Origin: an uncultured Eubacterium sp.
GTDB taxonomy: Bacteria; Bacillota; Clostridia; Lachnospirales; Lachnospiraceae
NCBI GenBank assembly: GCA_910583555.1
Contig: CAJTXO010000002.1
Span: 33,006 to 97,005 of the forward strand
DNA: 64,000 bases
Direction of reading: 5' to 3'
Shown here: positions 16,697 through 24,820 of the stretch, piece after piece
Numbering within the stretch: position 1 is the first letter of the stretch
Layout: each line of letters starts with the position of its first letter
Notes under the pieces: model-generated
The model's input: only the letters and a program-made list of their open reading frames with translations
The model's database searches: none
What the model was told of the DNA's origin: nothing
Position numbers and translations under genes: made by a program

Positions 16697-18541
16697 ATGA
16701 AGCAGGTATTATGTTACACAAGGGAGCCGATCGATGAATTTTACTATGATCCCAAACTGGCCTATAGTATGCACATTGCCATCGGAGACGACGTCAGAAA
16801 CGATGCCGTGGATAACGTCAGGCGCGGGGGTTCCGGCGACGGCACCGGAAGTTTTCAGCCGTTAAACCACAATTCCGGCGTTTTATTTGCAAAGGCCACG
16901 GAAAATGAAGATGGATCGCTGAATCCAAAAAGCATTCAGAATCCGTATCTGTTTGTGAAGAAGGATGGCACATTTGGCGTGGCAGCCGTGCGGACGGGCG
17001 GCGACGGGGAAGAGGATGCACAGAGTGTGGGAAAAGTGCTGTTGTTTGCGAGCCGTGATCTGCTGGAATATGAGGAATTAGGGCTTCTCGCGCTGGCAGA
17101 TGAGCCGGTCTGCCGTGTGGCGTGCGACTATGATAATGAGAAAGACAGGTATATTATGCGCTGGTGTGTCAAGAGCGGCGCTTGCTATCAGGCGAAACTG
17201 GAGGAAGTCCGGCCGTCGGATCAGCTTCCAGAAGCGGCGCGCATCGAAAACGGAAAATGGCCGGAAGTGAAAACGGACATCGAGGGGGCGGTCGCCGGAA
17301 ATATCGTGTCGGTATCAGACGAGACGGCAGAACGTCTTGTTAAGAAACTGATGCCGCCGCATCATGTGGAGACGATATTTGAAGAGCAGGTTACAGTGAA
17401 TGCGAAAGAACAGCTGAAATGGATGATGGCAAAGGCGGTTTACAGCGATGGGACACAGGCGTTAAAACGCGTGGACTGGGATCTGGAACATGTGGACTGG
17501 ACCTGTCCAGGAACATATGAGATCAAGGGAAGGCTGCATCAGGATCATTTTCCGTTCCCGATCGCAGAAGACCGCGCGGATCCGTGTGTTGCCTTTTGGA
17601 AGGGGAAATATTACTTTATTGCGACGAATGACGCAGACAAGAACCATACGCTCTACGTCCGCGAGGCGGATACGATCCCGGAACTGGCAGACGCGGACGA
17701 ACATCTTATACTGGACTCGGATACATACGAGCATGTGGGAAATCTTCTGTGGGCGCCGGAGTTTCATGAGATCGGAGGGAAGATGTATCTGTTTTTAGCG
17801 ATCACGCCCGATGAGTTTTTCTGCGAGGAAAGTCATGTCATGGAACTGCGGGAAGGCGGAAATCCATCGTGCCGGGAGGACTGGTCGGAGCCGCGCCGCG
17901 TTGTGCGCAAAGACGGCAGCGAACTGTGCGAAGCCGGAAAAACGATCACATTAGATATGACATGCTTTTTCTGGGAGGGAGATTATTACGCGGTCTGGTC
18001 GCAGCGGCAGTTTCTGCCAAAGGATCTGGGAGCGTGGCTGTACATCGCGAAGCTGGATGCGGATGAGCCATGGAAGCTGAGTTCCGATCCGGTGATCTTA
18101 TCAAAGCCAGAGTATGGCTGGGCGAATAACCACACATTCGTCGATGAAGGGCCGTTTGCCCTGCCGCAGGAAGACCGGCTGATCCTTACGTTTTCGAGCG
18201 CGGCGGTTGATACTTCTTACGTCGTCGGCCTGCTTACGATCGAGAAAGGAAAGGATCTTCTCGTCCGGGAGAACTGGAAAAAGGGAAATTATCCGATCCT
18301 CACGTCGAGAAGCGTGGAAGGGGAGTTTGGAACCGGCCATAATGCGTATGTCATGGACGAGTACGGCGATCTCTGGAATACCTATCACGCGAGACCGGGG
18401 ATCGACGGGGAGCGGAGCAGCGGCATCCGCAGGGTGCATTTTGATATCGACGGACTTCCGGTTTTGGATCTGGTGGAAGAACAGGATGTGGCGGAAGGAC
18501 TCGACAGGGTAGAGACGAAACTAACTGTTTCGACGAAATGA
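16697..18541 (+). CDS. Glycoside hydrolase family 43 enzyme (arabinofuranosidase/xylosidase type)
   Basis: A 614-residue protein with no signal peptide, so probably intracellular, acting on imported oligosaccharides. The N-terminal 200 residues look like a beta-propeller-related or accessory region (NPYLFVKKDGTFGVAAVRTGG). An Ig-like linker follows at about 205-275 (EEQVTVNAKEQLKWMMAKAVYSDGT). The catalytic GH43 five-bladed propeller starts near 285. Candidate catalytic residues are Asp295 (ADPCVAFW), the acid in LLWAPEFHEI and Glu484 (FVDEGPF). A late HNAYV/YHARP region completes the fold. ATG 16697 lies five bases after GGAGG. It follows purL by 62 bases, with no promoter seen, and ends at a strong terminator. 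Exact substrate is not resolved. Confidence 0.88.
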   Translation: MKQVLCYTREPIDEFYYDPKLAYSMHIAIGDDVRNDAVDNVRRGGSGDGTGSFQPLNHNSGVLFAKATENEDGSLNPKSIQNPYLFVKKDGTFGVAAVRTGGDGEEDAQSVGKVLLFASRDLLEYEELGLLALADEPVCRVACDYDNEKDRYIMRWCVKSGACYQAKLEEVRPSDQLPEAARIENGKWPEVKTDIEGAVAGNIVSVSDETAERLVKKLMPPHHVETIFEEQVTVNAKEQLKWMMAKAVYSDGTQALKRVDWDLEHVDWTCPGTYEIKGRLHQDHFPFPIAEDRADPCVAFWKGKYYFIATNDADKNHTLYVREADTIPELADADEHLILDSDTYEHVGNLLWAPEFHEIGGKMYLFLAITPDEFFCEESHVMELREGGNPSCREDWSEPRRVVRKDGSELCEAGKTITLDMTCFFWEGDYYAVWSQRQFLPKDLGAWLYIAKLDADEPWKLSSDPVILSKPEYGWANNHTFVDEGPFALPQEDRLILTFSSAAVDTSYVVGLLTIEKGKDLLVRENWKKGNYPILTSRSVEGEFGTGHNAYVMDEYGDLWNTYHARPGIDGERSSGIRRVHFDIDGLPVLDLVEEQDVAEGLDRVETKLTVSTK

Positions 18542-18566
18542 TAGTTTCGGAGAAACAATAGAATAG

Positions 18567-18606
18567 AAAAAACGGAATCTGTGCATGTGCACGGATTCCG
18601 TTTTTT
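18567..18606. terminator. Strong bidirectional terminator
   Basis: AAAAAACGGAATC (18567-18579) pairs with GATTCCGTTTTTT (18594-18606), and the interior TGTGCA/TGCACG part extends the stem. It lies between convergent genes. A further perfect 8-bp repeat ATGGCGCC/GGCGCCAT (18611-18633) sits right next to it. Confidence 0.95.
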
Positions 18607-18610
18607 ATTA

Positions 18611-18633
18611 ATGGCGCCATGTATGGGCGCCAT
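18611..18633. other. Perfect 8-bp inverted repeat beside the terminator
   Basis: ATGGCGCC (18611-18618) and GGCGCCAT (18626-18633), 7-base loop, no T run on either side. It could stabilise the 3' end of the minus-strand transcript or be a protein-binding palindrome. Confidence 0.5.
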
Positions 18634-18653
18634 TTGATCGTAATTGCTGCTGG

Positions 18654-20266
18654 TTATTTTACCTTAAAGGATTTTGACTTTGTTTTGTAACCGGATTTGG
18701 AGACGGTTACTTTAATAGAAGTCTTTTTCTTTAATTTGGACTTAAGTTTGATGGTGAAAGCTCCTTTTCCATTTGACTTTGCCTTATAAGTTTTCTTTCC
18801 AATGGAAATTTTAATGGCAGCTTTTCCGATCGTCTTACCGCTGATCTTTTTTGTTCCCTTTTTGTATTTCGTCAGTTTAAGAACAGAGATGCTTTTTTTC
18901 GTTTTTGGTGTGACTGTTGAAACGGGCTGTGTGTTACCCGGTGTAACCGACGTATTTACGAGGGAAGGCGGTGTGACAGAAGGCCTCTGGATCGTTGTGT
19001 CCGGCGGTGTCTCGTAAGAATCATCCCTGTAGTGGTCGCCTTCCGGCCAGTAATGGAAATTGGCTTCGGATTTTGAATCGGTCAGGAGTTTGCGCTGATT
19101 CCAGTAATTAACCAGTTCCTGATATCCGAGATGGAAATTTGTTTTGTTGTTGCAGCCGGTAAAACTAAAGCCTATGTTTTCTTCAAAATCCGGGTCGGAT
19201 AAGTTGTTGGCAAAATCATATAATTCTGAAAGGCTGCTGAAGCTGATGTAATAGTCTCCGCTCAGTGAACGGCAGTTATAAAAAGAATTTGTCAGGGCGT
19301 CATCGGGATAGAAATCGCGAAAACCCTTTGTCTGCAGGGTGGCTAGCTGCTCGCATCCGTTAAATATGCTATCCCCGCTAAAGTAGAAATATCCCTCGTT
19401 TATGACACTCTTTAAATTTTGGCATCCGTTAAACATAGCGGTGGCGCACTCAGAACCAGGTTCCATATTTGTAGCTGGAAAGTTGATGAGTTCGAATTGT
19501 TCCAAAGAGGTACATCCAGAGCAGATGCCCTGAAGCCACAAATGTGCATAGTCATTGAGACCGTCTGCATTGACTGTCAATTTCTGTAAAAGAGGACAGT
19601 CGCTAAAACAATAGGAATAGTGGATTGTTTCTGCCAACTGACTATCATTTATTACGATTTCAGCGGTAGTAACGGAAGTGGACTTAAAAGCACCGGAAAA
19701 AGAGGTGATCGTCTTTGGAAGAGCCGCCCAGTTGACTTCTGTGATACCTTCGCATCCCGAAAAGGTATAAGAAAGATGTACCAGATTGGACGGAAGTGCT
19801 GGTACACTTGTAAGGCCAGTACCAGAGAAAGTAGAGTGCATACTGATAACGGTCTGGGGAATGTTTTCTACGGAAACCAGATTGCGGCAACGAAAAAACA
19901 TGTTTGGCAGTTCCGTCATTGTACAGTCATTTGCAAATACGACTTTTGTAATATCACTGTTTTCATTGAAATAATCTTCATATTCATAGGTCAGTCTGTC
20001 GCCTGAACCGGAAATCGTCAGTACACCGTTTTCCAGTGTGTACGAGATCGTGTTTCCATTTTCGCACGGAAGGGTTCCGCTGGCGGAATCGATTCTTCGC
20101 GGTTCTCCATTAGCTTCATCGGTTTTTGGGAAAATGCTTCATACGAAGCTTTTTCTTCTGTTTGTTTCTCTAGTTTTTCCTGTGTTGTCATCGCTTTTGC
20201 GTCCACGGCATTTCCGAGGCCGAGGGCAAGAACGAGTGTACAGACAGGAAGAATCCATTTTTTCAT
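18654..20266 (-). pseudogene. BspA-type leucine-rich-repeat surface protein, frameshifted
   Basis: The gene starts at ATG 20266 (GGGAG nine bases upstream) with a signal peptide KKWILPVCTLVLALGLGNAVDA. After about 47 codons the frame is lost at a T5 run on the plus strand (20123-20127), and this frame ends at 20018. The second frame then reads without interruption through SGTLPCENGN, VLTISGSGD, BspA-like repeats (MTELPNMFFRCRNLVSV, and so on) and a Thr/Pro linker. It ends in a very Lys-rich Ig-like C-terminal domain (KLTKYKKGTKKISG). Adding one A to the minus-strand A5 run joins both parts as YEAFSQKTDEANGEPRR and gives 537 residues. The restored protein would be a secreted cell-surface adhesin-like protein. 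The lesion may be real or an error in the sequence. Confidence 0.85.
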
Positions 20267-20302
20267 AATCAATTGCTCCCTTTCTTAGTAAAATTTTTCC
20301 TC

Positions 20303-20331
20303 ATTATAACATACCCGAACGGAAATGTACA
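20303..20331 (-). promoter_or_regulatory. Promoter of the LRR protein gene (extended -10)
   Basis: Minus-strand -10 TATAAT (20308-20303) preceded by TG (extended -10), 17-base spacer and weak -35 TGTACA (20331-20326). It ends 37 bases before the start codon. The intact promoter argues that the frameshift is recent. Confidence 0.6.
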
Positions 20332-20349
20332 GAAAAACCGAAAAAGGTG

Positions 20350-20378
20350 TTTCTATTTCGAAGGGAAGCTGTTATAAT
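20350..20378 (+). promoter_or_regulatory. Promoter of maf (extended -10)
   Basis: -10 TATAAT (20373-20378) with TG one base upstream (TGTTATAAT); -35 TTTCTA (20350-20355) at 17 bases is weak. It is divergent from, and close to, the LRR gene promoter. Confidence 0.6.
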
Positions 20379-20445
20379 AAATGTTGGGGAAATGAGTATC
20401 TGATTCCCATTTACTTCCATGAAACAAAAGAAGGAGGCTGTGAAG

Positions 20446-21030
20446 ATGCAGACAAAGGAGGCATCGATCATTCTGGCGTCCGCTTCGCCGCGGAGAAGAG
20501 AACTTTTGGGTATGATCTGTCATGATTTTTCGGTTGTTGTTTCCGAGTGTGAGGAGATCGTTTCCAGCACGGAACCGGAAGAGGTGACGATCGAGTTATC
20601 GAAGCAAAAAGCGCAGGCTGTGGCGGCAGGCCGGGCCGACGCGGTCGTCATTGGCGCGGATACAGTCGTGAGTATTGATGGAGAGATTCTGGGAAAACCG
20701 AAAGACCGGGAAGACGCCTGCAGGATGCTGCGTATGCTGAGCGGGAGGACGCATCAGGTCAGTACGGGAGTGACGATCCTGCAGACCGGCCCGGACGCGG
20801 ATGTGAGGTGGGAGAGCAGTTTTGCCGAAACGACGCTCGTGCATGTGGCGCCGCTCAGTGAGAGGGAACTGCGTTCGTATCTCGATACGGACGAGCCATA
20901 CGACAAAGCCGGCGCTTATGGGATCCAGGGGATGTTTGGGAAATTTATTTCCGGGATAGAGGGCGATTATAATAATGTAGTCGGCCTGCCGGTACACCGG
21001 TTGTATGAGGAGTGGAAAAAAACACCTTGA
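20446..21030 (+). CDS. maf: Maf-like nucleoside triphosphate pyrophosphatase (dTTP/UTP type)
   Basis: House-cleaning enzyme that hydrolyses non-canonical or excess nucleoside triphosphates. 194 residues, full length. Motifs: ILASASPRRRELL at the N-terminus, IGADTVVSIDGEILGKP near 66, the arginine/threonine/lysine substrate loop RTHQVSTGVTIL near 107, and DKAGAYGIQG near 151. The combination fits the dTTP/UTP (YhdE) subgroup. ATG 20446 is eight bases after AAGGAGG; an upstream in-frame ATG at 20419 lacks a site. The stop codon lies inside the -35 box of the downstream tRNA promoter. Confidence 0.94.
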   Translation: MQTKEASIILASASPRRRELLGMICHDFSVVVSECEEIVSSTEPEEVTIELSKQKAQAVAAGRADAVVIGADTVVSIDGEILGKPKDREDACRMLRMLSGRTHQVSTGVTILQTGPDADVRWESSFAETTLVHVAPLSERELRSYLDTDEPYDKAGAYGIQGMFGKFISGIEGDYNNVVGLPVHRLYEEWKKTP

Positions 21031-21055
21031 CAGAAGGAGTTCGATATTGTATAAT
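21027..21055 (+). promoter_or_regulatory. Perfect consensus promoter of tRNA-Gly copy 1
   Basis: TTGACA (21027-21032), 17-base spacer, TATAAT (21050-21055). The -35 overlaps the maf stop codon. Confidence 0.92.
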
Positions 21056-21060
21056 AAAAT

Positions 21061-21086
21061 ACGGTTGCGAGGGAAGCGGCAACCGT
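21061..21086 (+). other. Leader hairpin before tRNA-Gly copy 1
   Basis: ACGGTTGC (21061-21068) pairs perfectly with GCAACCGT (21079-21086) around a 10-base loop. It begins at the expected transcription start and ends five bases before the tRNA, so it would form in the pre-tRNA leader. Confidence 0.75.
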
Positions 21087-21091
21087 GAGAT

Positions 21092-21164
21092 GCGCGAGTG
21101 GCTCAGTTGGTAGAGCACAACCTTGCCAAGGTTGGGGCCGCGGGTTCGAGTCCCGTCTCGCGCT
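21092..21164 (+). tRNA. tRNA-Gly (anticodon GCC), copy 1
   Basis: 73 nt. Acceptor GCGCGAG/CTCGCGC, D arm GCTCAGTTGGTAGAGC, anticodon stem CAACC/GGTTG with loop TTGCCAA (anticodon GCC), T arm GGGTTCGAGTCCC. CCA is not encoded. The sequence is identical to the copy at 24491. Confidence 0.98.
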
Positions 21165-21180
21165 TTGTATTTTATCATTA

Positions 21181-21207
21181 AAGAATCGCCGAAGGCGGTT
21201 CTTTTTT
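21181..21207 (+). terminator. Terminator after tRNA-Gly copy 1
   Basis: AGAATCGCC (21182-21190) and GGCGGTTCT (21194-21202) with one wobble pair and a GAA loop, followed by TTTTT. Confidence 0.9.
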
Positions 21208-21231
21208 GGACTGCAGGATGGAAAAATATGG

Positions 21232-21260
21232 TTGCATATACAGATTAGACATGTTACAAT
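21232..21260 (+). promoter_or_regulatory. Promoter of the flagellin pseudogene
   Basis: TTGCAT (21232-21237), 17-base spacer, TACAAT (21255-21260), 75 bases before the ATG. This is a vegetative-type promoter; I do not see a sigma-28 motif (TAAA-N15-GCCGATAA), which is usual for flagellin. Confidence 0.6.
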
Positions 21261-21335
21261 ATCAATAGGATATCAGGCTGATGTCACGGATTTGAAATGG
21301 TTTGAACTGATTTTGATAGAAAGGGAGAAGTTACA

Positions 21336-23104
21336 ATGGTCATAGCGCACAATATGTCTGCGGCAAATGCAGAAAGGCGATTAGGGATCATCGGGAAGGA
21401 TAAGGCTCTTGCAATGGAAAAGTTATCTACGGGATATAAGATCAACAGAGCTGCTGATAATGTGGCGGGTCTCCCCATTTCTGAAAAAATGCGCGCGCAG
21501 ATACGTGGACTGACGCGCGGATCTGCGAATACAGAGGATGGCATGTCACTGGTTTAAGTTGCAGATGGCGCGCTGCAGGAAGTTCATGACATAATCCACC
21601 GGATACGGGAGTTGTCCATTCAGGCAGCTAATGATATAAACGCCTCTGAGGACAGGGCAGCGATCCAGCGTGAGGTAGACTGCATGCTGGCGGAAATAGA
21701 CCGTATCACTGATAATACAGAGTTTAATAAGAAAAAGCTGTTTGCGGGGTGTGAAACTGTTGCAGTTGATGCAGCTGGGAATCCGATTGATGTTTCCCAG
21801 ATTCCTTTTGATGCTATTACCTTGTCAGATATATCGTTGGGACATGCGCCTTTTACATCTAGTTCTGATGCAACGGACTTGCGCCTGACGGCTTCTACTA
21901 CAGGAGTCGATAACAATTTAAGAATGGACTGGAATCTGATTTATGGAGGCGGCGGCACTTCACATTCTAATGTGAGGATGACATATACGAATGCGGCAGG
22001 TGACACTGTAGTAGTACAAAGGATGCTGGAAGATATGACGGTTTCTGATTATAGCAATGTCGGTACAGATTATTCACGAACATTTAGTTTTAGCGATGAC
22101 AATGGGATGGGACTGAAGATCAGACAAAAGATCAGTGTGGGGAGTAATAACGGAACGTCGCAGTTTTATAGTGTTTCATACGAAATTGAGAATACCGGTG
22201 CAGCAGAAGCGAAGGTTGATTTTTTGTTTAATGCTGATACGGCGTATAATAATGATGATCACTGCGAGAGTTATTACATCGATAATAACAGGATTACCAG
22301 AAACTGTCTTTATACAAATGATCCGCAGTATTTAAGCCAGCCTTCTTCATATGTATATGGCATAGATGATGTGGATTGGAGTAATGGCTTTTCTATCATA
22401 GACACAGATGAAGCGCTTCCTTTTTCTGAAAACATACGATGGAACGATGCTAATAAACCTGACACCATTTCGATTGGAAGGTGGGGAAATGATACAGGTG
22501 AGTGGGAGTATTATGACCATTTGAACCAATATCTGGGAGGGAATACGGCAAATCAGGATACAGCGTTTTCCTTTATATGGAACAGGACAGTTTCCAGCGG
22601 CGGCACTACAAATATGTCTTTCCAATATGGCATTATGGCGGCTGAAGCGGATGTGAATATAAAAGATGTAGACAAACACTATGTCACAACACAGACAGTG
22701 CATCAGGAGTATCAGGATTTATGGATACAGTCCGGTGCGAATGCCGGACAGGGACTCAATATCCACATTGATGAAATGAATACTACCGTGTTAGGGTTGT
22801 CTGGCCTGAAGATGACGTCCCATAGAACAGCAGGGGACGCAATAGCTAAGTGTGATGGTGCTATTCGTGCTGTATCTGAGGTCAGGGGGCATTTAGGAGC
22901 GAAGTATATGCCCTGACTTATGCAAAAGCGAATGACGATCAGGCTGGCGAAAACCTGCAGGTGTCGGAATCAAAGCTGCGTGATGCGGATATGGCTGATG
23001 AGATTGTCAGGTTTTCCAAAGCGAATATTCTGGAACAGGCCGGGGTTTCGGTGCTTGCACAGGCGAACAGGGGCCAGGACAAAATATTACAGCTGCTGGG
23101 GTAA
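21336..23104 (+). pseudogene. Flagellin with large variable insertion, inactivated
   Basis: The N-terminal D0/D1 helix is clear (AHNMSAANAERRLGI, KLSTGYKINRAADNVAGL, SEKMRAQIRGL). Codon 74 is TAA (21555-21557) where flagellins have Gln (SLV-stop-VADGAL versus the usual Q). The same frame continues to 22916. The C-terminal D0/D1 part follows in another frame after about 22902: ESKLRDADMADEIVRFSKANILEQ and ILQLLG, ending at TAA 23104. One added base restores GAKQNALTYAKAND-like sequence and 589 codons in total. The central region, about 330 residues, is a beta-rich insert with many Asn, Asp, Tyr and Trp residues and no HExxH motif, so it is not a flagellinolysin. No other flagellar gene is in the window. 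Confidence 0.9.
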
Positions 23105-23134
23105 AATATGTTTGGCGGGGATCACAGGGTATAA

Positions 23135-24348
23135 ATGGATAAAACTTTTAAGAAAAAAACATATGTTGAGCTAGAAGCAACGTATCCTCATAATCTGCTC
23201 ATTCATTTAAGCAGATTGATCAACAACGATAGATCTCTTATAAAAGAGGGATACGTTTCTTGATCTGTATGCGAAAACCTATGAAAAGGATCAGTACGAG
23301 ATGAAGTTACTGAACCTTGCTTATGAAAAAGGTATTGTGAATGGTTTTTATAAATGTCTGCACGAGCCGGACTGGCGTAAACGTGTACTGGTGGAAGAAA
23401 CCGTGAATTTGCTTGTGGAACATTTAGAAGAGAGAGGCGGTAGTACTTGTCGAAAGCCTGATGTTTGTGTTTGGCTTTGCTTTTTCTTTAAAAATCGAGA
23501 GAAAGTGGGAAACGCCGGTAGGAAAACGGGCAGATTTCCATGGGAAAATGGAACATATCCCTAAGAAAGAGTTGGAGGTCTGGGGTCAGATCAAAGCCAG
23601 GGAACGCAATAGTGGATTGGATCTGCAGATCGAAGAGTTCCTGAAAACCAGTGAGGAAAACAAAGAAGAAGCATATGGGGAAGAAAATATCGATCCGCGT
23701 ATATTTGAAATAAATAGCGGGTCGCCAGAAGATGGCGCGGAAGCAGAGCAGGCTGAGCTTCCGGATGCTGTAGGAGAAGTTTACGGCAAAGCGCCTGTTG
23801 TAAAAGAGGAGCATATACAGGATACAAAATTTTACAAACAGATGACGATTCAGGAACGGAGAACGTTGATGAGAGCGTTCCACGGGAATGCCGCAAGCCA
23901 ATGTAAAATGGGGGAGTACTATTCGGATAACACTACGGATCATCTTGATCTCAATGAGGCGGCCAAGTGGTATTCCGTATCCGCAAGGAATGGATACGTA
24001 AAGGCTTCTTTCGCGCTTGCGAAACTGTACGACCAGAACTCGCAAGAAATACCAGAAGGAAAGGAAAAATCATTAAAAATATACAGCGATATGGTGAATC
24101 AGGGTTTTCCTACGGCCCAGTGTATCCTTGGTATGAAATACTGGTACGGCGACGGTGTGGAAGAGGATGTCCAGAGCGCAATAAAATGGCTGAAAAAAGC
24201 TGCCATCCAGAAGCATGGGAGCGCTATAAGAAGCCTGGCAGATTTATATCTTTCGATAAATGATATAAAACATGCAAGAATATGGTATGGGATAGGAGCA
24301 GATGCAGGTGATCTGTACTGTAAAGATAAAGTGCGGCGGTTCCGCTGA
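23135..24348 (+). pseudogene. Sel1-repeat protein gene with two frameshifts
   Basis: Three frames join into one gene. Frame 1 starts at ATG 23135 (AGGG five bases before) and reads KKKTYVELEATYPHNLLIHLSRLINNDRSLIKE. It is lost at GGG 23248-23250; frame 2 continues as DTFLDLYAKTYEKDQYEMK and GIVNGFYKCLHEPDWRKRV. Near GGCGG at about 23433 it shifts again to frame 3, FVFGFAFSLKIERKWETPVGKR, which ends in Sel1 TPR-like repeats (AAKWYSVSARNGYVKASFALAKLY, AIKWLKKAAIQ). Deleting one G at each site gives exactly 404 codons including stop. I cannot name the N-terminal domain; proteins of this kind may belong to mobilisation modules, but that is a guess. No signal peptide. Confidence 0.75.
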
Positions 24349-24406
24349 TAAAGGAAATAAAAACAAATAGATTTTTGCAATAGATTTGTGGAACGAAAAA
24401 AAGTTC

Positions 24407-24435
24407 TTGACATGTGATGTTCATTATTGTATAAT
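24407..24435 (+). promoter_or_regulatory. Perfect consensus promoter of tRNA-Gly copy 2
   Basis: TTGACA (24407-24412), 17-base spacer, TATAAT (24430-24435). The spacer differs from that of copy 1, although both end in ATTGTATAATA. Confidence 0.92.
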
Positions 24436-24438
24436 ATA

Positions 24439-24487
24439 AAACGGTCGCAGGGAGTAAGTCTTGCAGAGAAAATCTATGTGGCCGTTT
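24439..24487 (+). other. Leader hairpin before tRNA-Gly copy 2
   Basis: AAACGGTCGC (24439-24448) pairs with GTGGCCGTTT (24478-24487), ten pairs including two G-U, around a 29-base loop. It lies four bases before the tRNA, as in copy 1, but the loop is longer and its sequence unrelated. Confidence 0.6.
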
Positions 24488-24490
24488 CAT

Positions 24491-24563
24491 GCGCGAGTGG
24501 CTCAGTTGGTAGAGCACAACCTTGCCAAGGTTGGGGCCGCGGGTTCGAGTCCCGTCTCGCGCT
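24491..24563 (+). tRNA. tRNA-Gly (anticodon GCC), copy 2
   Basis: All 73 bases match copy 1 at 21092. The tRNA is followed directly by a T run (24562-24567), so termination may occur close to the tRNA end; a weaker AGCGTC/GGCGCT hairpin with ATTTTTG follows about 40 bases later. Confidence 0.98.
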
Positions 24564-24671
24564 TTTTTATTTGATAGGAAAATCCGGTGTTTTCGGAGCA
24601 GCGTCGCGGTTCTCGGGTGGCGCTATTTTTGTTTTAGGATTTATAACTCGTGAAAACTTGTGTGAGAAATC

Positions 24672-24700
24672 TTGACAACATAATTTTACTTCATTATAAT
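24672..24700 (+). promoter_or_regulatory. Upstream promoter (P1) of the Big_2 surface protein gene, perfect consensus
   Basis: TTGACA (24672-24677), 17-base spacer, TATAAT (24695-24700). Confidence 0.88.
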
Positions 24701-24737
24701 ATGAAATAGGGATTTTTGCCTACCAAAAGTTATATTT

Positions 24738-24766
24738 TTGACACATTCTGGTAGTAACATTATTCT
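24738..24766 (+). promoter_or_regulatory. Downstream promoter (P2) of the Big_2 surface protein gene
   Basis: TTGACA (24738-24743), 17-base spacer, TATTCT (24761-24766), 54 bases before the start codon. Tandem with P1, suggesting high or layered expression. Confidence 0.75.
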
Positions 24767-24820
24767 AATGGAAAGTCGATATATATACATAAGGTATTTA
24801 TCAGAAAGGGCTGCATATTT

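Noticed and set aside
21612..22916. A separate 434-codon gene starting inside the flagellin region
   Set aside because: It is in the same frame as the flagellin N-terminus, separated only by the single TAA at 21555, so it is the body of the broken flagellin.
23301..23564. A separate 87-codon gene
   Set aside because: It is the middle frame of the twice-frameshifted Sel1 gene; its C-terminal third is out of frame.
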